NCBI GenBank assembly: GCA_934593275.1
Contig: CAKTQE010000005.1
Span: 18,683-82,682 of the forward strand
Direction: 5' to 3'
Source of the DNA: an uncultured Oscillospiraceae bacterium
Lineage (GTDB): Bacteria > Bacillota > Clostridia > Oscillospirales > Oscillospiraceae
DNA length: 64,000 nucleotides
Positions 53,311-62,779 of the stretch are shown here, piece by piece. The notes beneath the pieces were generated by a model that was not told the DNA's origin, did not search any database, and saw nothing but the letters and a program-made list of their open reading frames with translations. Made by a program: the position numbers and the translations under genes. Every line of letters starts with the position of its first letter. Positions within the stretch are counted from its first letter, which is position 1.

Positions 53311-53365
53311 GTAGAGTATCCCCTTTGGATTCCCGGAGGGATAACACCGGAAAGAAGGAACACGC

Positions 53366-53953
53366 ATGTATACAGAAATCACAAGAAATCAAGCCCTGGA
53401 GCTGCTTCGAAAATACAACCAGGAACCGTTTCATATTCTTCATGGACTGACAGTAGAGGGATGTATGGCTTATTTTGCCCAGGAAATGGGTGAAGATGTC
53501 CATTTCTGGAGCCTTGTTGGATTGCTCCATGATGTGGATTTTGAAAAATATCCTCAGGAGCATTGCCTGAAAGCACCGGAACTGCTGGCAGAAATTCACG
53601 CTGAGCCTGAGTTTATCCATGGCGTCTGCTCCCACGGATATGGACTGTGCTGCGATGTGGAGCCGACAGTACCTATGGAAAAGGTACTTTTTGCCGTGGA
53701 TGAATTGACAGGACTGATCGGTGCCGCTGCCCGGATGAGGCCCAGCAAAAGCGTTGTGGACCTGGAGGTCTCCAGCCTGAAAAAGAAATTCAAGGACAAA
53801 AAGTTTGCCGCAGGCTGCTCCCGAGAAGTCATCTCCCAAGGCGCAGAACGTTTGGGCTGGACACTGGATACACTGATGGAAAAGACGATTCTCGCCATGC
53901 GCAGTTGTGAAGCATCCGTTCAGGAAGAAATGCAAACCTTGTTTAACACGTAA
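53366..53953 (+). CDS. HD-domain phosphohydrolase-like protein
   Basis: The 195-aa protein has the HD motif in LVGLLHDVDFEKYPQEH (about residues 49-65), preceded by HGLTVEGCMAYFAQ and followed by ICSHGYGLCCDVEPTVPMEK-like residues carrying further His and Asp ligands. It fits small HDIG-related phosphohydrolases, acting on nucleotides or phosphorylated metabolites. The substrate is unknown. It has its own promoter and a terminator downstream. Confidence 0.8.
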   Translation: MYTEITRNQALELLRKYNQEPFHILHGLTVEGCMAYFAQEMGEDVHFWSLVGLLHDVDFEKYPQEHCLKAPELLAEIHAEPEFIHGVCSHGYGLCCDVEPTVPMEKVLFAVDELTGLIGAAARMRPSKSVVDLEVSSLKKKFKDKKFAAGCSREVISQGAERLGWTLDTLMEKTILAMRSCEASVQEEMQTLFNT

Positions 53954-54009
53954 GAAAAGCAAAGATTGCAGGGAATGTTTTCTTAAGTACTCAATATCCA
54001 CCCATCTAT

Positions 54010-54046
54010 AAGACAGGCAGGCCCAACCCAAGGGTCTGCCTGTCTT
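54010..54046. terminator. Terminator after the HD gene
   Basis: AAGACAGGCAG pairs with CTGCCTGTCTT around CCC/GGG and a short loop. No strong U-tract follows, but the stem is very stable. Confidence 0.6.
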
Positions 54047-54090
54047 ATGGGTGGGGGGTGAATGCTTACTAAGGTTTTATATATAACAGC

Positions 54091-54885
54091 TTAGTTTTTG
54101 CGTTTTGTGGAATGGTTCATCTTTTTCTTTACTTGGTCAGGCATATCAATGAGTCCAAACCGATAGAACATTCCATAGATGTATGACACACCCCGGATAT
54201 CACCCAGTGCTTTCGGACGGTCTACCACTTCTCCCACAATTTTAATGTTCCGTAGTGCAAGCATCACAGAACTCCATGCCAGGCTTTTACTATTCTCTCT
54301 GCGATCGATCCACAGTTCCTTTGTGTATTGCCCATTTCGGCCCTTTCGTATTTCATAGGTAAATGGTAAGCCAGAATAGGTTTTGAAGCGCACACCCGCA
54401 TAAAGAAGAATCACCTCCCAAAGGTGTTCCTCTGTCAGCTCTGTTCGCAGTTTTCTTACCGCTCTGTATCTCCGCTGACGTTCCGCGCCTACACTGATTT
54501 TCTCCACTGGTGTTTCATTTGAAAAGTACACTCCCTTTTCATAAGGCAGATACGAAGTAACAGAGGATTTAGACAAATCAAGGGCAACTGATGTTGAGAG
54601 AATTGCCTCTTTATAGTTCTGTGTTTCCCGGTACCCTTCAAAAGCATTCCGTACCTTCTCTGCAACTTTTGATTCGTATATACCAGCAGTGATAAGCAGC
54701 TTTCTTGCTTTGATTGGATTCAGATTCAGAGCGACTGCGATAGCTTGGAGGGAGCAGCCCTCCCCATAAAGCACCACAGCGGCATCCATTTGCTCTTTCA
54801 GATTTTTACCAGCATCGTATCCTGGCTTCAGCTTCTTTCGACCGCCGCCTGGCTTCCGAGGTTTATACGCTCTTTTCTCTCCCAT
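54091..54885 (-). CDS. HTH-containing protein of unknown function, mobile-element type
   Basis: The protein (264 aa) has a basic N-terminus (YKPRKPGGGRKKLKPG), a helix-turn-helix candidate in EGCSLQAIAVALNLNPIKAR (about 43-62), and a lysine-rich C-terminal end. A DNA-binding role is probable, but the family is not recognised. The gene follows the VOC gene by two bases on the same strand and stands at the border to the A+T-richer segment, where several genes look acquired. Confidence 0.5.
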   Translation of the reverse strand: MGEKRAYKPRKPGGGRKKLKPGYDAGKNLKEQMDAAVVLYGEGCSLQAIAVALNLNPIKARKLLITAGIYESKVAEKVRNAFEGYRETQNYKEAILSTSVALDLSKSSVTSYLPYEKGVYFSNETPVEKISVGAERQRRYRAVRKLRTELTEEHLWEVILLYAGVRFKTYSGLPFTYEIRKGRNGQYTKELWIDRRENSKSLAWSSVMLALRNIKIVGEVVDRPKALGDIRGVSYIYGMFYRFGLIDMPDQVKKKMNHSTKRKN

Positions 54886-54887
54886 AA

Positions 54888-55271
54888 TTATTCGTGCAGT
54901 TCCAGCGGCAGGCCGTCCGGGTCATGGAAGAAAGTCATCTTCTTGCCGGTATAATCATCCACACGAATCGGCTCACATTCAATTCCCACCTCTGCCAATT
55001 CTTTCACTGTCTGTTCCACACTCTCCACGCAGAAAGCAAGGTGACGCAGCCCACATGCTTCCGGACGGTTCACACGCTTCGGAGGATTTTCCTCAGTGAA
55101 AATCTCCAGCTCTGTGTATTCATTGACGCGCAAATCCAGTTTCCAGTCCTTGCGTTCTGGGCGATAGTTCTCCCTGATAACAGAGAAGCCCAGCTTGTTC
55201 ACATAGAACTCCTTTGCTACTTCGTAGTCAGATACGATGATTGCAATGTGATGTATTTTTGATAAGTTCAT
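54888..55271 (-). CDS. VOC-family (glyoxalase-like) protein
   Basis: The 127-aa protein has the two beta-alpha-beta-beta-beta modules of the VOC superfamily: HHIAIIVSDYEVAKEFYVNK at the N-terminus and LRHLAFCVESVEQTVKELAE, ending FFHDPDGLPLELHE. Metal ligands His and Glu are at the usual places (H7, E50-like, H76-like, E near the end). It resembles the YaeR/SMU1112c group, of unknown substrate. The start at 55271 (MNLSKI) is chosen over an upstream GTG because a GGAG lies at a more normal distance from it. Confidence 0.8.
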   Translation of the reverse strand: MNLSKIHHIAIIVSDYEVAKEFYVNKLGFSVIRENYRPERKDWKLDLRVNEYTELEIFTEENPPKRVNRPEACGLRHLAFCVESVEQTVKELAEVGIECEPIRVDDYTGKKMTFFHDPDGLPLELHE

Positions 55272-55335
55272 TTTTCTCACACTCCATTTCTTTTATTTTC
55301 ATTACAAACTATATGACAACCATCAAAAATAACCG

Positions 55336-55370
55336 TGTGAACTCCTGGAGTTCAGTTTGTCCACACGGCC
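55336..55370. terminator. Hairpin with two nested dyads
   Basis: CCGTGTG pairs with CACACGG and encloses a perfect GAACTCC/GGAGTTC dyad. It lies near the end of the fragment and may be a terminator. Confidence 0.4.
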
Positions 55371-55629
55371 GATCTTATTTCAGTTTTTTTGAGGATCTCA
55401 TCCGCACTCATACCGCTCGCCAACAACTTCTTCAGCACAGCCTCTGCTTCGGTCTTCTTAGCTTCTTCAGCGGCCTTAGCATCTGCCTTTGCCTTCTTCG
55501 CTTCCAGGATGCTACTTCTTTTTCGGCCTTCTTCAAAGCAGACTTCTTCTCTTTCAAGTCAATCTTCAAAGTATCAATATTGGCGGTGATGGATGCAATC
55601 TCAGTATTCAGAGACGCAATAGTCTCCTA
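55352..55629 (-). pseudogene. Frameshifted coiled-coil protein fragment
   Basis: Two overlapping minus-strand frames make one plausible protein: ETIASLNTEIASITANIDTL and KEKKSALKKAEKEVA in the first, then SILEAKKAKADAKAAEEAKK and LLASGMSADEILKKTE in the second, joined by a one-base shift near 55500-55512. A stop directly precedes the first part, so the N-terminus is lost. The composition is that of an alanine/lysine/glutamate coiled coil. A relic of an accessory gene is the best reading; the family is unknown. Confidence 0.5.
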
Positions 55630-55707
55630 ACTTTTAGGACAGGTTCGTTCGAGCTATTTACATTTCATAGTTGTTCGGTTGTGCGCAATTTTCCCTATTT
55701 GCACATT

Positions 55708-57069
55708 TTATCGGGAGGTAACATTTTTCTTAAAAAAATCATTCTTCATTTTTACTGCTTCATTACTCAAGAAAATAATGCCAATAAGATTCGGAATAAT
55801 CATTAAACCATTAAACGTGTCTGCCAAATCCCATGCGAACCCCAGTGTACTTTGAGAGCCAATTAAAATGACAATAACCCAAAAAATCTTAATCACGGGT
55901 TTCACCTTTTTTCCGAAGATATACTCACCTGCTCTTTCAGCGTAAGTGTAATAGCTAATCAAACAGGAAAAGCCAAAAAGAACAACTGATGCCAAGCAAA
56001 TAAATCCACCAATACCGCCAGGAAGCAACTGATCAAATGCCCGCATTGTAAGTACTGCACCATCAAGACCGCTATTCCACAGACCAGAAAGAACAATTGC
56101 TATACCTGTCACACTACAAATAAAAACCGTATCCAGAAATACTTCAACTGGCCCCCATACTGCTTGCTCAATCGGATCATTTACCTTTGCTCCGCAATGC
56201 ACCATTGCAGCCGTACCAAGTCCTGCTTCATTAGAATATATTCCTCTTGCAATACCATAGCGCATACAAACAAAAACAGAGCCTACAATACCACCCGTTG
56301 CTGCCTTCGGATTAAATGCTGCAGTAAATATTTCAGTAATAGCACCAGGAACCTGAGTAATATGAACCAGAATAATCAGTAATCCAGCAAGAATATATGC
56401 ACCACCCATAAATGGTGCCACTACCTCACAAACATGTCCAATACGGCCAATTCCCCCAAAAACAATAATTCCTACCACGACCGCCAAAACAATCCCTGTC
56501 GCTAGTGTTGGAACACTATAACGTTCATTTAAAGTTAAGGCAATCGTATTAGTGTCAACAATGCCCGAAATCACAAATGCAAATGGGATAACTAAGATTG
56601 AAAACAGCATTCCAAGCCATTTCTGATGCAGCCCCTCTGACAAATAGTACATTGCACCACCACTGACCGTTCCATCTTCATGAACTTTACGATACTTAAC
56701 CCCCAATGCAATCTCAGCAAATTTAGTGGCCATTCCAACAAATGCAGCCAGAATCATCCAGATAAGTGCGCCAGGTCCCCCCATAACAATTGCTGTTGCA
56801 GCACCTGCAATATTACCAGAACCCACGATTGCAGAAACAGACGTCATTGCTGCTTGAAAACTAGTAAGTTCTCCTGGAGCAGTAGGTCCTTCATCCTTTT
56901 TCTGAAACGCTTTCACAATAGTCTGCTTAACTAACCATGCTGGGTGCCTAAACTGAATAAAACCAAACCTGATTGTATAATAGATACCCGTTCCTAGAAT
57001 CAAAAGCATAATGGGAACACCCCACACGATGCCGTTGACAACCTCATTTATTTTAACAATTGTTTCCAC
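55708..57069 (-). CDS. Sodium/alanine symporter family (AgcS) transporter
   Basis: The 453-aa protein (from a GTG start at 57069 with GGAGG upstream) has about eleven membrane helices and the family signature SAIVGSGNIAGAATAI (near residue 79). AgcS-type carriers import alanine or glycine with sodium. It follows the nitroreductase-like gene on the same strand and lies at the border of the polysaccharide locus. The region is visibly A+T-richer than the core. Confidence 0.88.
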   Translation of the reverse strand: METIVKINEVVNGIVWGVPIMLLILGTGIYYTIRFGFIQFRHPAWLVKQTIVKAFQKKDEGPTAPGELTSFQAAMTSVSAIVGSGNIAGAATAIVMGGPGALIWMILAAFVGMATKFAEIALGVKYRKVHEDGTVSGGAMYYLSEGLHQKWLGMLFSILVIPFAFVISGIVDTNTIALTLNERYSVPTLATGIVLAVVVGIIVFGGIGRIGHVCEVVAPFMGGAYILAGLLIILVHITQVPGAITEIFTAAFNPKAATGGIVGSVFVCMRYGIARGIYSNEAGLGTAAMVHCGAKVNDPIEQAVWGPVEVFLDTVFICSVTGIAIVLSGLWNSGLDGAVLTMRAFDQLLPGGIGGFICLASVVLFGFSCLISYYTYAERAGEYIFGKKVKPVIKIFWVIVILIGSQSTLGFAWDLADTFNGLMIIPNLIGIIFLSNEAVKMKNDFFKKNVTSR

Positions 57070-57133
57070 AGTGCGCTCCTCCACTTCTTTTTTAATCACT
57101 TTGCAGTACTTTACTTGCCCAATCCAAGTTTTA

Positions 57134-58084
57134 TCACTCAATCATTGTAACAAGTTTATCTACACTCAGTCGGTGCGAAACTGGCACTCTGTATTCATCC
57201 TTCAGAATTCCAATTCCAAGCATCAAAACAATTTGTTCATCACTCGGAATATTAAATTCTTTTTGCAGTTTCTTCCATTTTTTGCACAGTAAAATCGGCC
57301 TCTGAATAATACAAGCCCCTATTCCTTCCATTTGTAATGTAATAGAAAGATAGCCTGCAAAAATGCTCGCACTTATTGCGTATTGAAACTGTTCATCATC
57401 TCTGTATTCACTGACTTTTCCGGTAATAATTATAAATTTATCTACCTTTTCAGCAAATCCACCAACACCTGCCACCCAATCGTTAAGAGCGTTCTTTTTT
57501 TCTCCCGATATCACATAAGTGCGAACGCCTTGTCGATTACAAGCGGTGGGACATCTGTAAGCCAATTCTATTGCTTTTTTTAGTGCCTCTAATGACACTT
57601 CACCGGCTTTAAAGTCTCTAATACTATGTCTATCCTGAATAGCTTTTTCAACTGTTATATGTTTTGAAGTATCTTTTTTTACCAAAAGCGTACCACCATA
57701 TTTTATACCATCATCATGGTCATGTTGTTGCTTTAAGTTTTCATATCTACGTTGAATTTCAAGAATACGATTATCACTGCTATCACTCTTATGAAATTCC
57801 AAATACTCCTTCACAGCATCTAATGCCATATATACAACTTCTTCGTAAAAATCACATTTAACATAAGAATCAAGCAATTCAAACATGTCAATTATCTTCT
57901 TGTAGCCAAAAAATTTTCTTGGTTTTTCCAGCGACAATCCTTTTTCGATAGAATGAACATTTCTAATTATTTCTCCCATCATTTTTCCCGGTAATGCATT
58001 TTCTTTCTTTTCCTCAGAGAAATAAAAATTAATATGCCTTATGGCATTTCTATAAATATTCAATTTAGTAAATATGTCCATCAT
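57134..58084 (-). CDS. Nitroreductase-family protein in a polysaccharide locus
   Basis: The N-terminal 115 residues are helical with basic patches (SIEKGLSLEKPRKFFGYKKI). The C-terminal part is a flavin-dependent nitroreductase domain: IQDRHSIRDFKAGEVSLEAL, CPTACNRQGVRTYVI and GIGACIIQRPILL. Such proteins are found beside polysaccharide pyruvyl transferases. The gene starts one base before the pyruvyl transferase-like gene ends, and the reaction is unknown. Confidence 0.8.
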   Translation of the reverse strand: MMDIFTKLNIYRNAIRHINFYFSEEKKENALPGKMMGEIIRNVHSIEKGLSLEKPRKFFGYKKIIDMFELLDSYVKCDFYEEVVYMALDAVKEYLEFHKSDSSDNRILEIQRRYENLKQQHDHDDGIKYGGTLLVKKDTSKHITVEKAIQDRHSIRDFKAGEVSLEALKKAIELAYRCPTACNRQGVRTYVISGEKKNALNDWVAGVGGFAEKVDKFIIITGKVSEYRDDEQFQYAISASIFAGYLSITLQMEGIGACIIQRPILLCKKWKKLQKEFNIPSDEQIVLMLGIGILKDEYRVPVSHRLSVDKLVTMIE

Positions 58085-58085
58085 T

Positions 58086-59126
58086 TTACTCCTTTAAGGC
58101 TTTATTTAAAAACTCTTTCGATTCATTTCTATAATTATCCAAGATTTTTTCAACTTCAAAATAACGAATTTCCTCGTTAATCTTCTCATACATATTGGTA
58201 TCTGTATTTCTATGTTCCAGTTTGAATTTTTTTAGCAATTCAAGTATTTTCTTTTTCCCGGTAGCAGCCACAATAAATTGCTTACGAAATATTATAGAAA
58301 AAATCGTTCCATGGAAGGTGTTTGTTATTACACAATTCGCCTTTGAATAATAAGAAACAAACAGAAAAGGATCAAACTCTAATTTTGTATCGGCATCACG
58401 TAAACTTTCGCCAAAAGAGACTATCTTTAAATTTTTACTCCTTGCGATTTCTTGTATTTGTCGCATAACTGAAATGGGAATTATCCCAAACCAATACACT
58501 AAAAGAAACTGTTGATGCACCTTTTGCGTAATAAAATTCTCATAAAAAGATTTATCCATTAGAAGAGTTGGGTCACAAACTACATCAATTTCATTTTTTG
58601 TATATTTCTTTAGTGTTTCATATGAATAATCATCTCTAACACTGATTCCGCTAAATGTATCCAAACAATTTAAAAACTCTTTTTCTTCTTCAAATACATT
58701 TTCCGTTGTATTTGCAATCGATGGAGCATATGAAATTTTTTTCACACCTTTAGGTGCCGTGTTTCCCCAGTAAATATTTCTTTTTCGATAGAAATAAGAA
58801 TCGCTTAATTCCCATATAGTATCACTTCCGTAAATGACATAGTCCACATCCGATTCAATATCTTCTCGTTCTGGAAAGTTTTGAATTGCCTTTTCAAATG
58901 ATCTGTAAGTTCTTATATATCTCCTGACTCGACCAATTCTCCCTTTAACTATTGCTTTAACGCTAAATTCTATTGTTTTCCTTATATCATGTGATGTTCC
59001 GATACTGCTTCGCTTTAAATAAGTCACATTATGACCCATCATTTCAATATATTTTCCCAATGCATAGGCTTGCCAAAAACTCCCGCAGTTTTCGCTATTA
59101 TATACGGTCACTATACAAACATTCAA
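58086..59126 (-). CDS. Polysaccharide pyruvyl transferase family protein
   Basis: The 346-aa protein has the start pattern VTVYNSENCGSFWQAYALGKY and later YVIYGSDTIWELSDSYFY and KISYAPSIANT, then TNTFHGTIFSIIFRKQFIVAATGKK, all typical of the pyruvyl transferase fold (CsaB/WcaK group). It may add a pyruvate ketal to a repeat-unit sugar. It is part of a run of six or more minus-strand genes with small gaps. Confidence 0.85.
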   Translation of the reverse strand: MNVCIVTVYNSENCGSFWQAYALGKYIEMMGHNVTYLKRSSIGTSHDIRKTIEFSVKAIVKGRIGRVRRYIRTYRSFEKAIQNFPEREDIESDVDYVIYGSDTIWELSDSYFYRKRNIYWGNTAPKGVKKISYAPSIANTTENVFEEEKEFLNCLDTFSGISVRDDYSYETLKKYTKNEIDVVCDPTLLMDKSFYENFITQKVHQQFLLVYWFGIIPISVMRQIQEIARSKNLKIVSFGESLRDADTKLEFDPFLFVSYYSKANCVITNTFHGTIFSIIFRKQFIVAATGKKKILELLKKFKLEHRNTDTNMYEKINEEIRYFEVEKILDNYRNESKEFLNKALKE

Positions 59127-59131
59127 CTATT

Positions 59132-60637
59132 TCATCTCCTTTTTAACGCATTTTTACCTTTTTGACTCAACAAAGAAATCTCACTTCTATAAAACAGAAA
59201 TGAAGACGCACTAATAACAAACATTGTAATCATCCCAACTACAACCGCATAAATCAACCAACTCAAATAGCTAGTTACATTCCATACGGGCATACATTTA
59301 ATTATAAAAATAACTATAACTGCTTCAATAATATTAATTAAAACATTCTTACCCGCAATCCATATTTTACGCCGCAAAATATGGATTGATGAATATATTG
59401 CATATTGAGTCGTTCTATAAACTAGCGCGCAAAATGTTCCAATAGTAACACCAATCAACCCCCATTTTATAACAAGAATAACCGAAATAACAATATTTAA
59501 AACGCACTCAACAATTGCACCATTTCTCGTTTGCTTAAAATGGCCAGCAGCCTCAACTAACATTTGATACGGTAGTCTCACGCAAAACAGATATTGATTT
59601 AAACACATCAATACACCGAACCAAATTCTACTATACGATATGTCGTCTATTCCTTTTGTATATACCATTACAAAAGGTTCTATCAAAAGTGCTCCGCAAA
59701 GGAAAACAAAGCCTGCTGACGAAAACACTATAAATTCCATTAATTTAACATTTGTTCTAAGTAGATCTTCTTCTTTTTTTGCAATCATATTACCGAAAGC
59801 AGCATCAATTCCGTTTGTCAATGTCTCTTCTATTCTTCTTAAACCATTTGCAACCATATAATAAACAGTATAAACAGAAACTTCTCTAATGTTTGCGAAC
59901 ATCGTCAGAACTATGACATCGGTATTATTATTTACAAATGCAGCAACCTGCTGAGCAAAAGCATCCCATCTCTGTGAAATTGCTGTATTATTAACAGCTA
60001 CATTTTTATTTATATGGTATTTTTTTCTCACATAAAGATTAAGAATGATTGGATTAATAATGAAAACAATCGCACTACCCAGCTTAACAACGTGAATTGT
60101 AGCCCCGCTTAAAATCAAAATGGCCGCAACAATAGTATTTAGTATTGTTGTCGCGATTGTTAAGATTGAATATATGTATTGTCGTTGATCTGCTTGAATT
60201 AACATTTGATATGTTATTCCAAAATAGTTTTGAGCAACTGTACTAATTCCTAAAATAATTACAAGTGAAAAAGAAAACCAATAGTCAAACTCATCCAAAA
60301 CCATTAAAGGATAAACTATAGCAAACGCCAGCAATAGAATACTGAAAATTGCGGATATTTTTTTCATGAATTGTTGAGTTGCATTAACAATTCCACTAAT
60401 TTGATTATTATCTCCGTCAGCAAGTGGTTTATACAATGCTGCTCTCGTCACACCTCCAACTCCAGCACGTAGTAAAATCACGCAGTTCAAGAATTGGGTA
60501 ATAGATGACGTTATTCCATTATAACTAGAGCCAAATTGACTCAAAATTAATCGTGGCAAAACAAAGCCACATATAATTGTAACTAATTGACTTAGCAATG
60601 ATGATATTGAATTAATTAGTGCTTTTTTACTTCTCAC
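59132..60637 (-). CDS. Polysaccharide flippase (Wzx-like)
   Basis: The 501-aa protein has about fourteen membrane helices and begins LINSISSLLSQLVTIICGFVLPRLILSQFG, the typical start of MOP-superfamily exporters. It should move lipid-linked repeat units across the membrane. It stands between the pyruvyl transferase and the TupA-like gene in the same locus. Confidence 0.88.
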   Translation of the reverse strand: MRSKKALINSISSLLSQLVTIICGFVLPRLILSQFGSSYNGITSSITQFLNCVILLRAGVGGVTRAALYKPLADGDNNQISGIVNATQQFMKKISAIFSILLLAFAIVYPLMVLDEFDYWFSFSLVIILGISTVAQNYFGITYQMLIQADQRQYIYSILTIATTILNTIVAAILILSGATIHVVKLGSAIVFIINPIILNLYVRKKYHINKNVAVNNTAISQRWDAFAQQVAAFVNNNTDVIVLTMFANIREVSVYTVYYMVANGLRRIEETLTNGIDAAFGNMIAKKEEDLLRTNVKLMEFIVFSSAGFVFLCGALLIEPFVMVYTKGIDDISYSRIWFGVLMCLNQYLFCVRLPYQMLVEAAGHFKQTRNGAIVECVLNIVISVILVIKWGLIGVTIGTFCALVYRTTQYAIYSSIHILRRKIWIAGKNVLINIIEAVIVIFIIKCMPVWNVTSYLSWLIYAVVVGMITMFVISASSFLFYRSEISLLSQKGKNALKRR

Positions 60638-60676
60638 ATTGGATACCTCACTTTTTTCAATTACACTTGACGCTCT

Positions 60677-61549
60677 TTAAACAGAGATTTTTATCCAACT
60701 TCCTATCAATTCATTCCACTCATCTGGTTCAAAATCATCAAATCCAGACGCATCAAAAAAAGTAATCTCACCAAAATAAAGCTGCCCTTCAACATAATAC
60801 CAATCTACTCGGACTTGATGTAATCCTGCTGCTAAAATTCTAGACATCTCCAACATCTCTTGTAAACAAGCCGGTCTTTCAACCTGTATATCTGACAAAG
60901 GTACTCCTTGTGTTATTGCAAGGTGCTCCCATTCTGTAGTATAAAAATCCTGCGTATGACTTGCGAAACGCCCACTGTGAACTTGGATCAATTTTGGTTC
61001 GCCTTCAAAGCACATTACTTTATAATCTTTTAATTCAAATCCTGATTCATCAACCATATACTTTTCTGCCAAAATACGCGGTTTCACATTTTTATACGGC
61101 CACTCACGTCCTTGAAGATAGTAATTATTTTGCAACGATTTGTTAATCTTGGTTTTTGCGGCTTTCATATCTAATTCATTCTTGTCTTTACATATAACAA
61201 GTCCACCGCTGTCATGTGTGCACTTCAAAACGAACTTATCCGGAAGCTCTCCAAAGTCAATATCTTCAAATTTGTCCCACACCCCTAATGTTGGAATAAC
61301 ATACGCAGACCCAATTTTACTCGTCACAAAGTTCTTTACTTCATACTTATCAACCATTACAGAATATTCTGGCTTTCTATCATGCAGTTTCAACCATTGT
61401 AACTTCTCGTTAAAGCGTTTTGGATTTTTTAAATTTAATTTCTTCCCCATCTTCTGCCAATATATTAGCTTCAGATACAACTCATCACTTAAAAAATCGA
61501 AACCACCTCTATGATTAATAAAAGATATTGCTTTTCTAAAAACCTCCAT
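60677..61549 (-). CDS. TupA-like ATP-grasp glycan biosynthesis protein
   Basis: The 290-aa protein has FNEKLQWLKLHDRKPEYSVM, VDKYEVKNFV, FVLKCTHDSGG and KDYKVMCFEGEPKLIQV, which are the marks of TupA-like ATP-grasp proteins (teichuronopeptide/capsule biosynthesis). It likely forms an amide or similar bond between a sugar acid and an amino donor. It starts immediately before the polymerase-like gene ends. Confidence 0.85.
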   Translation of the reverse strand: MEVFRKAISFINHRGGFDFLSDELYLKLIYWQKMGKKLNLKNPKRFNEKLQWLKLHDRKPEYSVMVDKYEVKNFVTSKIGSAYVIPTLGVWDKFEDIDFGELPDKFVLKCTHDSGGLVICKDKNELDMKAAKTKINKSLQNNYYLQGREWPYKNVKPRILAEKYMVDESGFELKDYKVMCFEGEPKLIQVHSGRFASHTQDFYTTEWEHLAITQGVPLSDIQVERPACLQEMLEMSRILAAGLHQVRVDWYYVEGQLYFGEITFFDASGFDDFEPDEWNELIGSWIKISV

Positions 61550-62779
61550 TTAAGTATTACCTCTCTTCTTATCCAAAAAATCAAATCTTATGAGTAAAAC
61601 AATAATGAATAATAAATACATTGAAAGATGTGTATCCCATGGAAATCTACTATAGTCCGAAATGACAATGGATACAAAAATCGCATAAATGCACCCCTCA
61701 ATATAACCACTTGATTTAGTCTGCCATCCCCAGTAGAAAACTCTCACTATTGGGATATACCATAACAGCAGTCCGACAATTCCAAAATCTGCAGCCAACT
61801 CTGAATAATTGCAATGAGAATAAACCGGCTTCATATACACACCCATAATTGAAGGATGGTCTCGTAAAAAGCAAACAAATCCATCCACACCGTATCCAAT
61901 CCATGGTTTTTGTTTGAACATGATAAAAGCTATTGCTTTATAGAAATCTCTTCCCATTGCACTAGTATCAGATGAGTCTTTACCAAGTACTGTATTAATT
62001 GCGTTTTCAATTCTAAGCCAAATCATATCATGCAGATACGGAATTGATTGCACCAAAAATACAACTACTATCATACCAAGGACTGCAAGTGCAATCTTTT
62101 TTATCGCCACTTTTGCATCTTTCTCTAGCAGTATACAAATTGCATAAATCACTATAATCTGCAGAATGGATGTGCGAGATCCTGTGCAGACAGTTAAAAA
62201 CAAGAAATATACACACAATAAATTTCCATATTTCATGTTCCAGTATTTTTTTAAATATGCACATAAGACGGATAGTGGGGCTGCCACAGCGCCTATCTGA
62301 TTTCTGTGTTGCCCAATTGCAACACCAAAAGAAGTTGTTCCAATCGTTCCACCCGAAAGAACAGTCGTAAAAAGTGCCATTACGCCCATTACACTACAAG
62401 CAATAATAAAGCTCTGCATTATCGAGATTACTCGCTCTTTAGAATTTGCATATATAAAAATCACAAATCCCATAATGCATATTCTAAACACTGTAATCAG
62501 CGTTTTCGAACCACTATATACGCTATATGCCCAACCTCTTGACAAAAACATTAATACGGTAAAAGCTCCGTACCACCCTATATAAAAAGGAAGATTACTA
62601 ATTTCACTTTTTCTTACATAGCCACGTTTCAACAGAGGCATCAAGACATATGCTATTAACATTATTTGTGCAATCAACTGAACATATGTGTTTGTATACA
62701 GGCAAAACATTAGAGTAAAATATAGGGTAAACACTGTATTTGGTGTTATAATCTTATCGCCATCTACATATAGCCTCAT
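61550..62779 (-). CDS. O-antigen polymerase/ligase-like membrane protein (Wzy-type)
   Basis: The protein (409 aa from ATG 62779 with TTGGAGG) has about eleven membrane helices and a large loop ending GYGVDGFVCFLRDHPS, typical of O-antigen ligase/polymerase (Wzy_C/WaaL-like) proteins. In a Gram-positive locus a role as repeat-unit polymerase is probable. Its start overlaps the end of the GT4 gene. Confidence 0.82.
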   Translation of the reverse strand: MRLYVDGDKIITPNTVFTLYFTLMFCLYTNTYVQLIAQIMLIAYVLMPLLKRGYVRKSEISNLPFYIGWYGAFTVLMFLSRGWAYSVYSGSKTLITVFRICIMGFVIFIYANSKERVISIMQSFIIACSVMGVMALFTTVLSGGTIGTTSFGVAIGQHRNQIGAVAAPLSVLCAYLKKYWNMKYGNLLCVYFLFLTVCTGSRTSILQIIVIYAICILLEKDAKVAIKKIALAVLGMIVVVFLVQSIPYLHDMIWLRIENAINTVLGKDSSDTSAMGRDFYKAIAFIMFKQKPWIGYGVDGFVCFLRDHPSIMGVYMKPVYSHCNYSELAADFGIVGLLLWYIPIVRVFYWGWQTKSSGYIEGCIYAIFVSIVISDYSRFPWDTHLSMYLLFIIVLLIRFDFLDKKRGNT

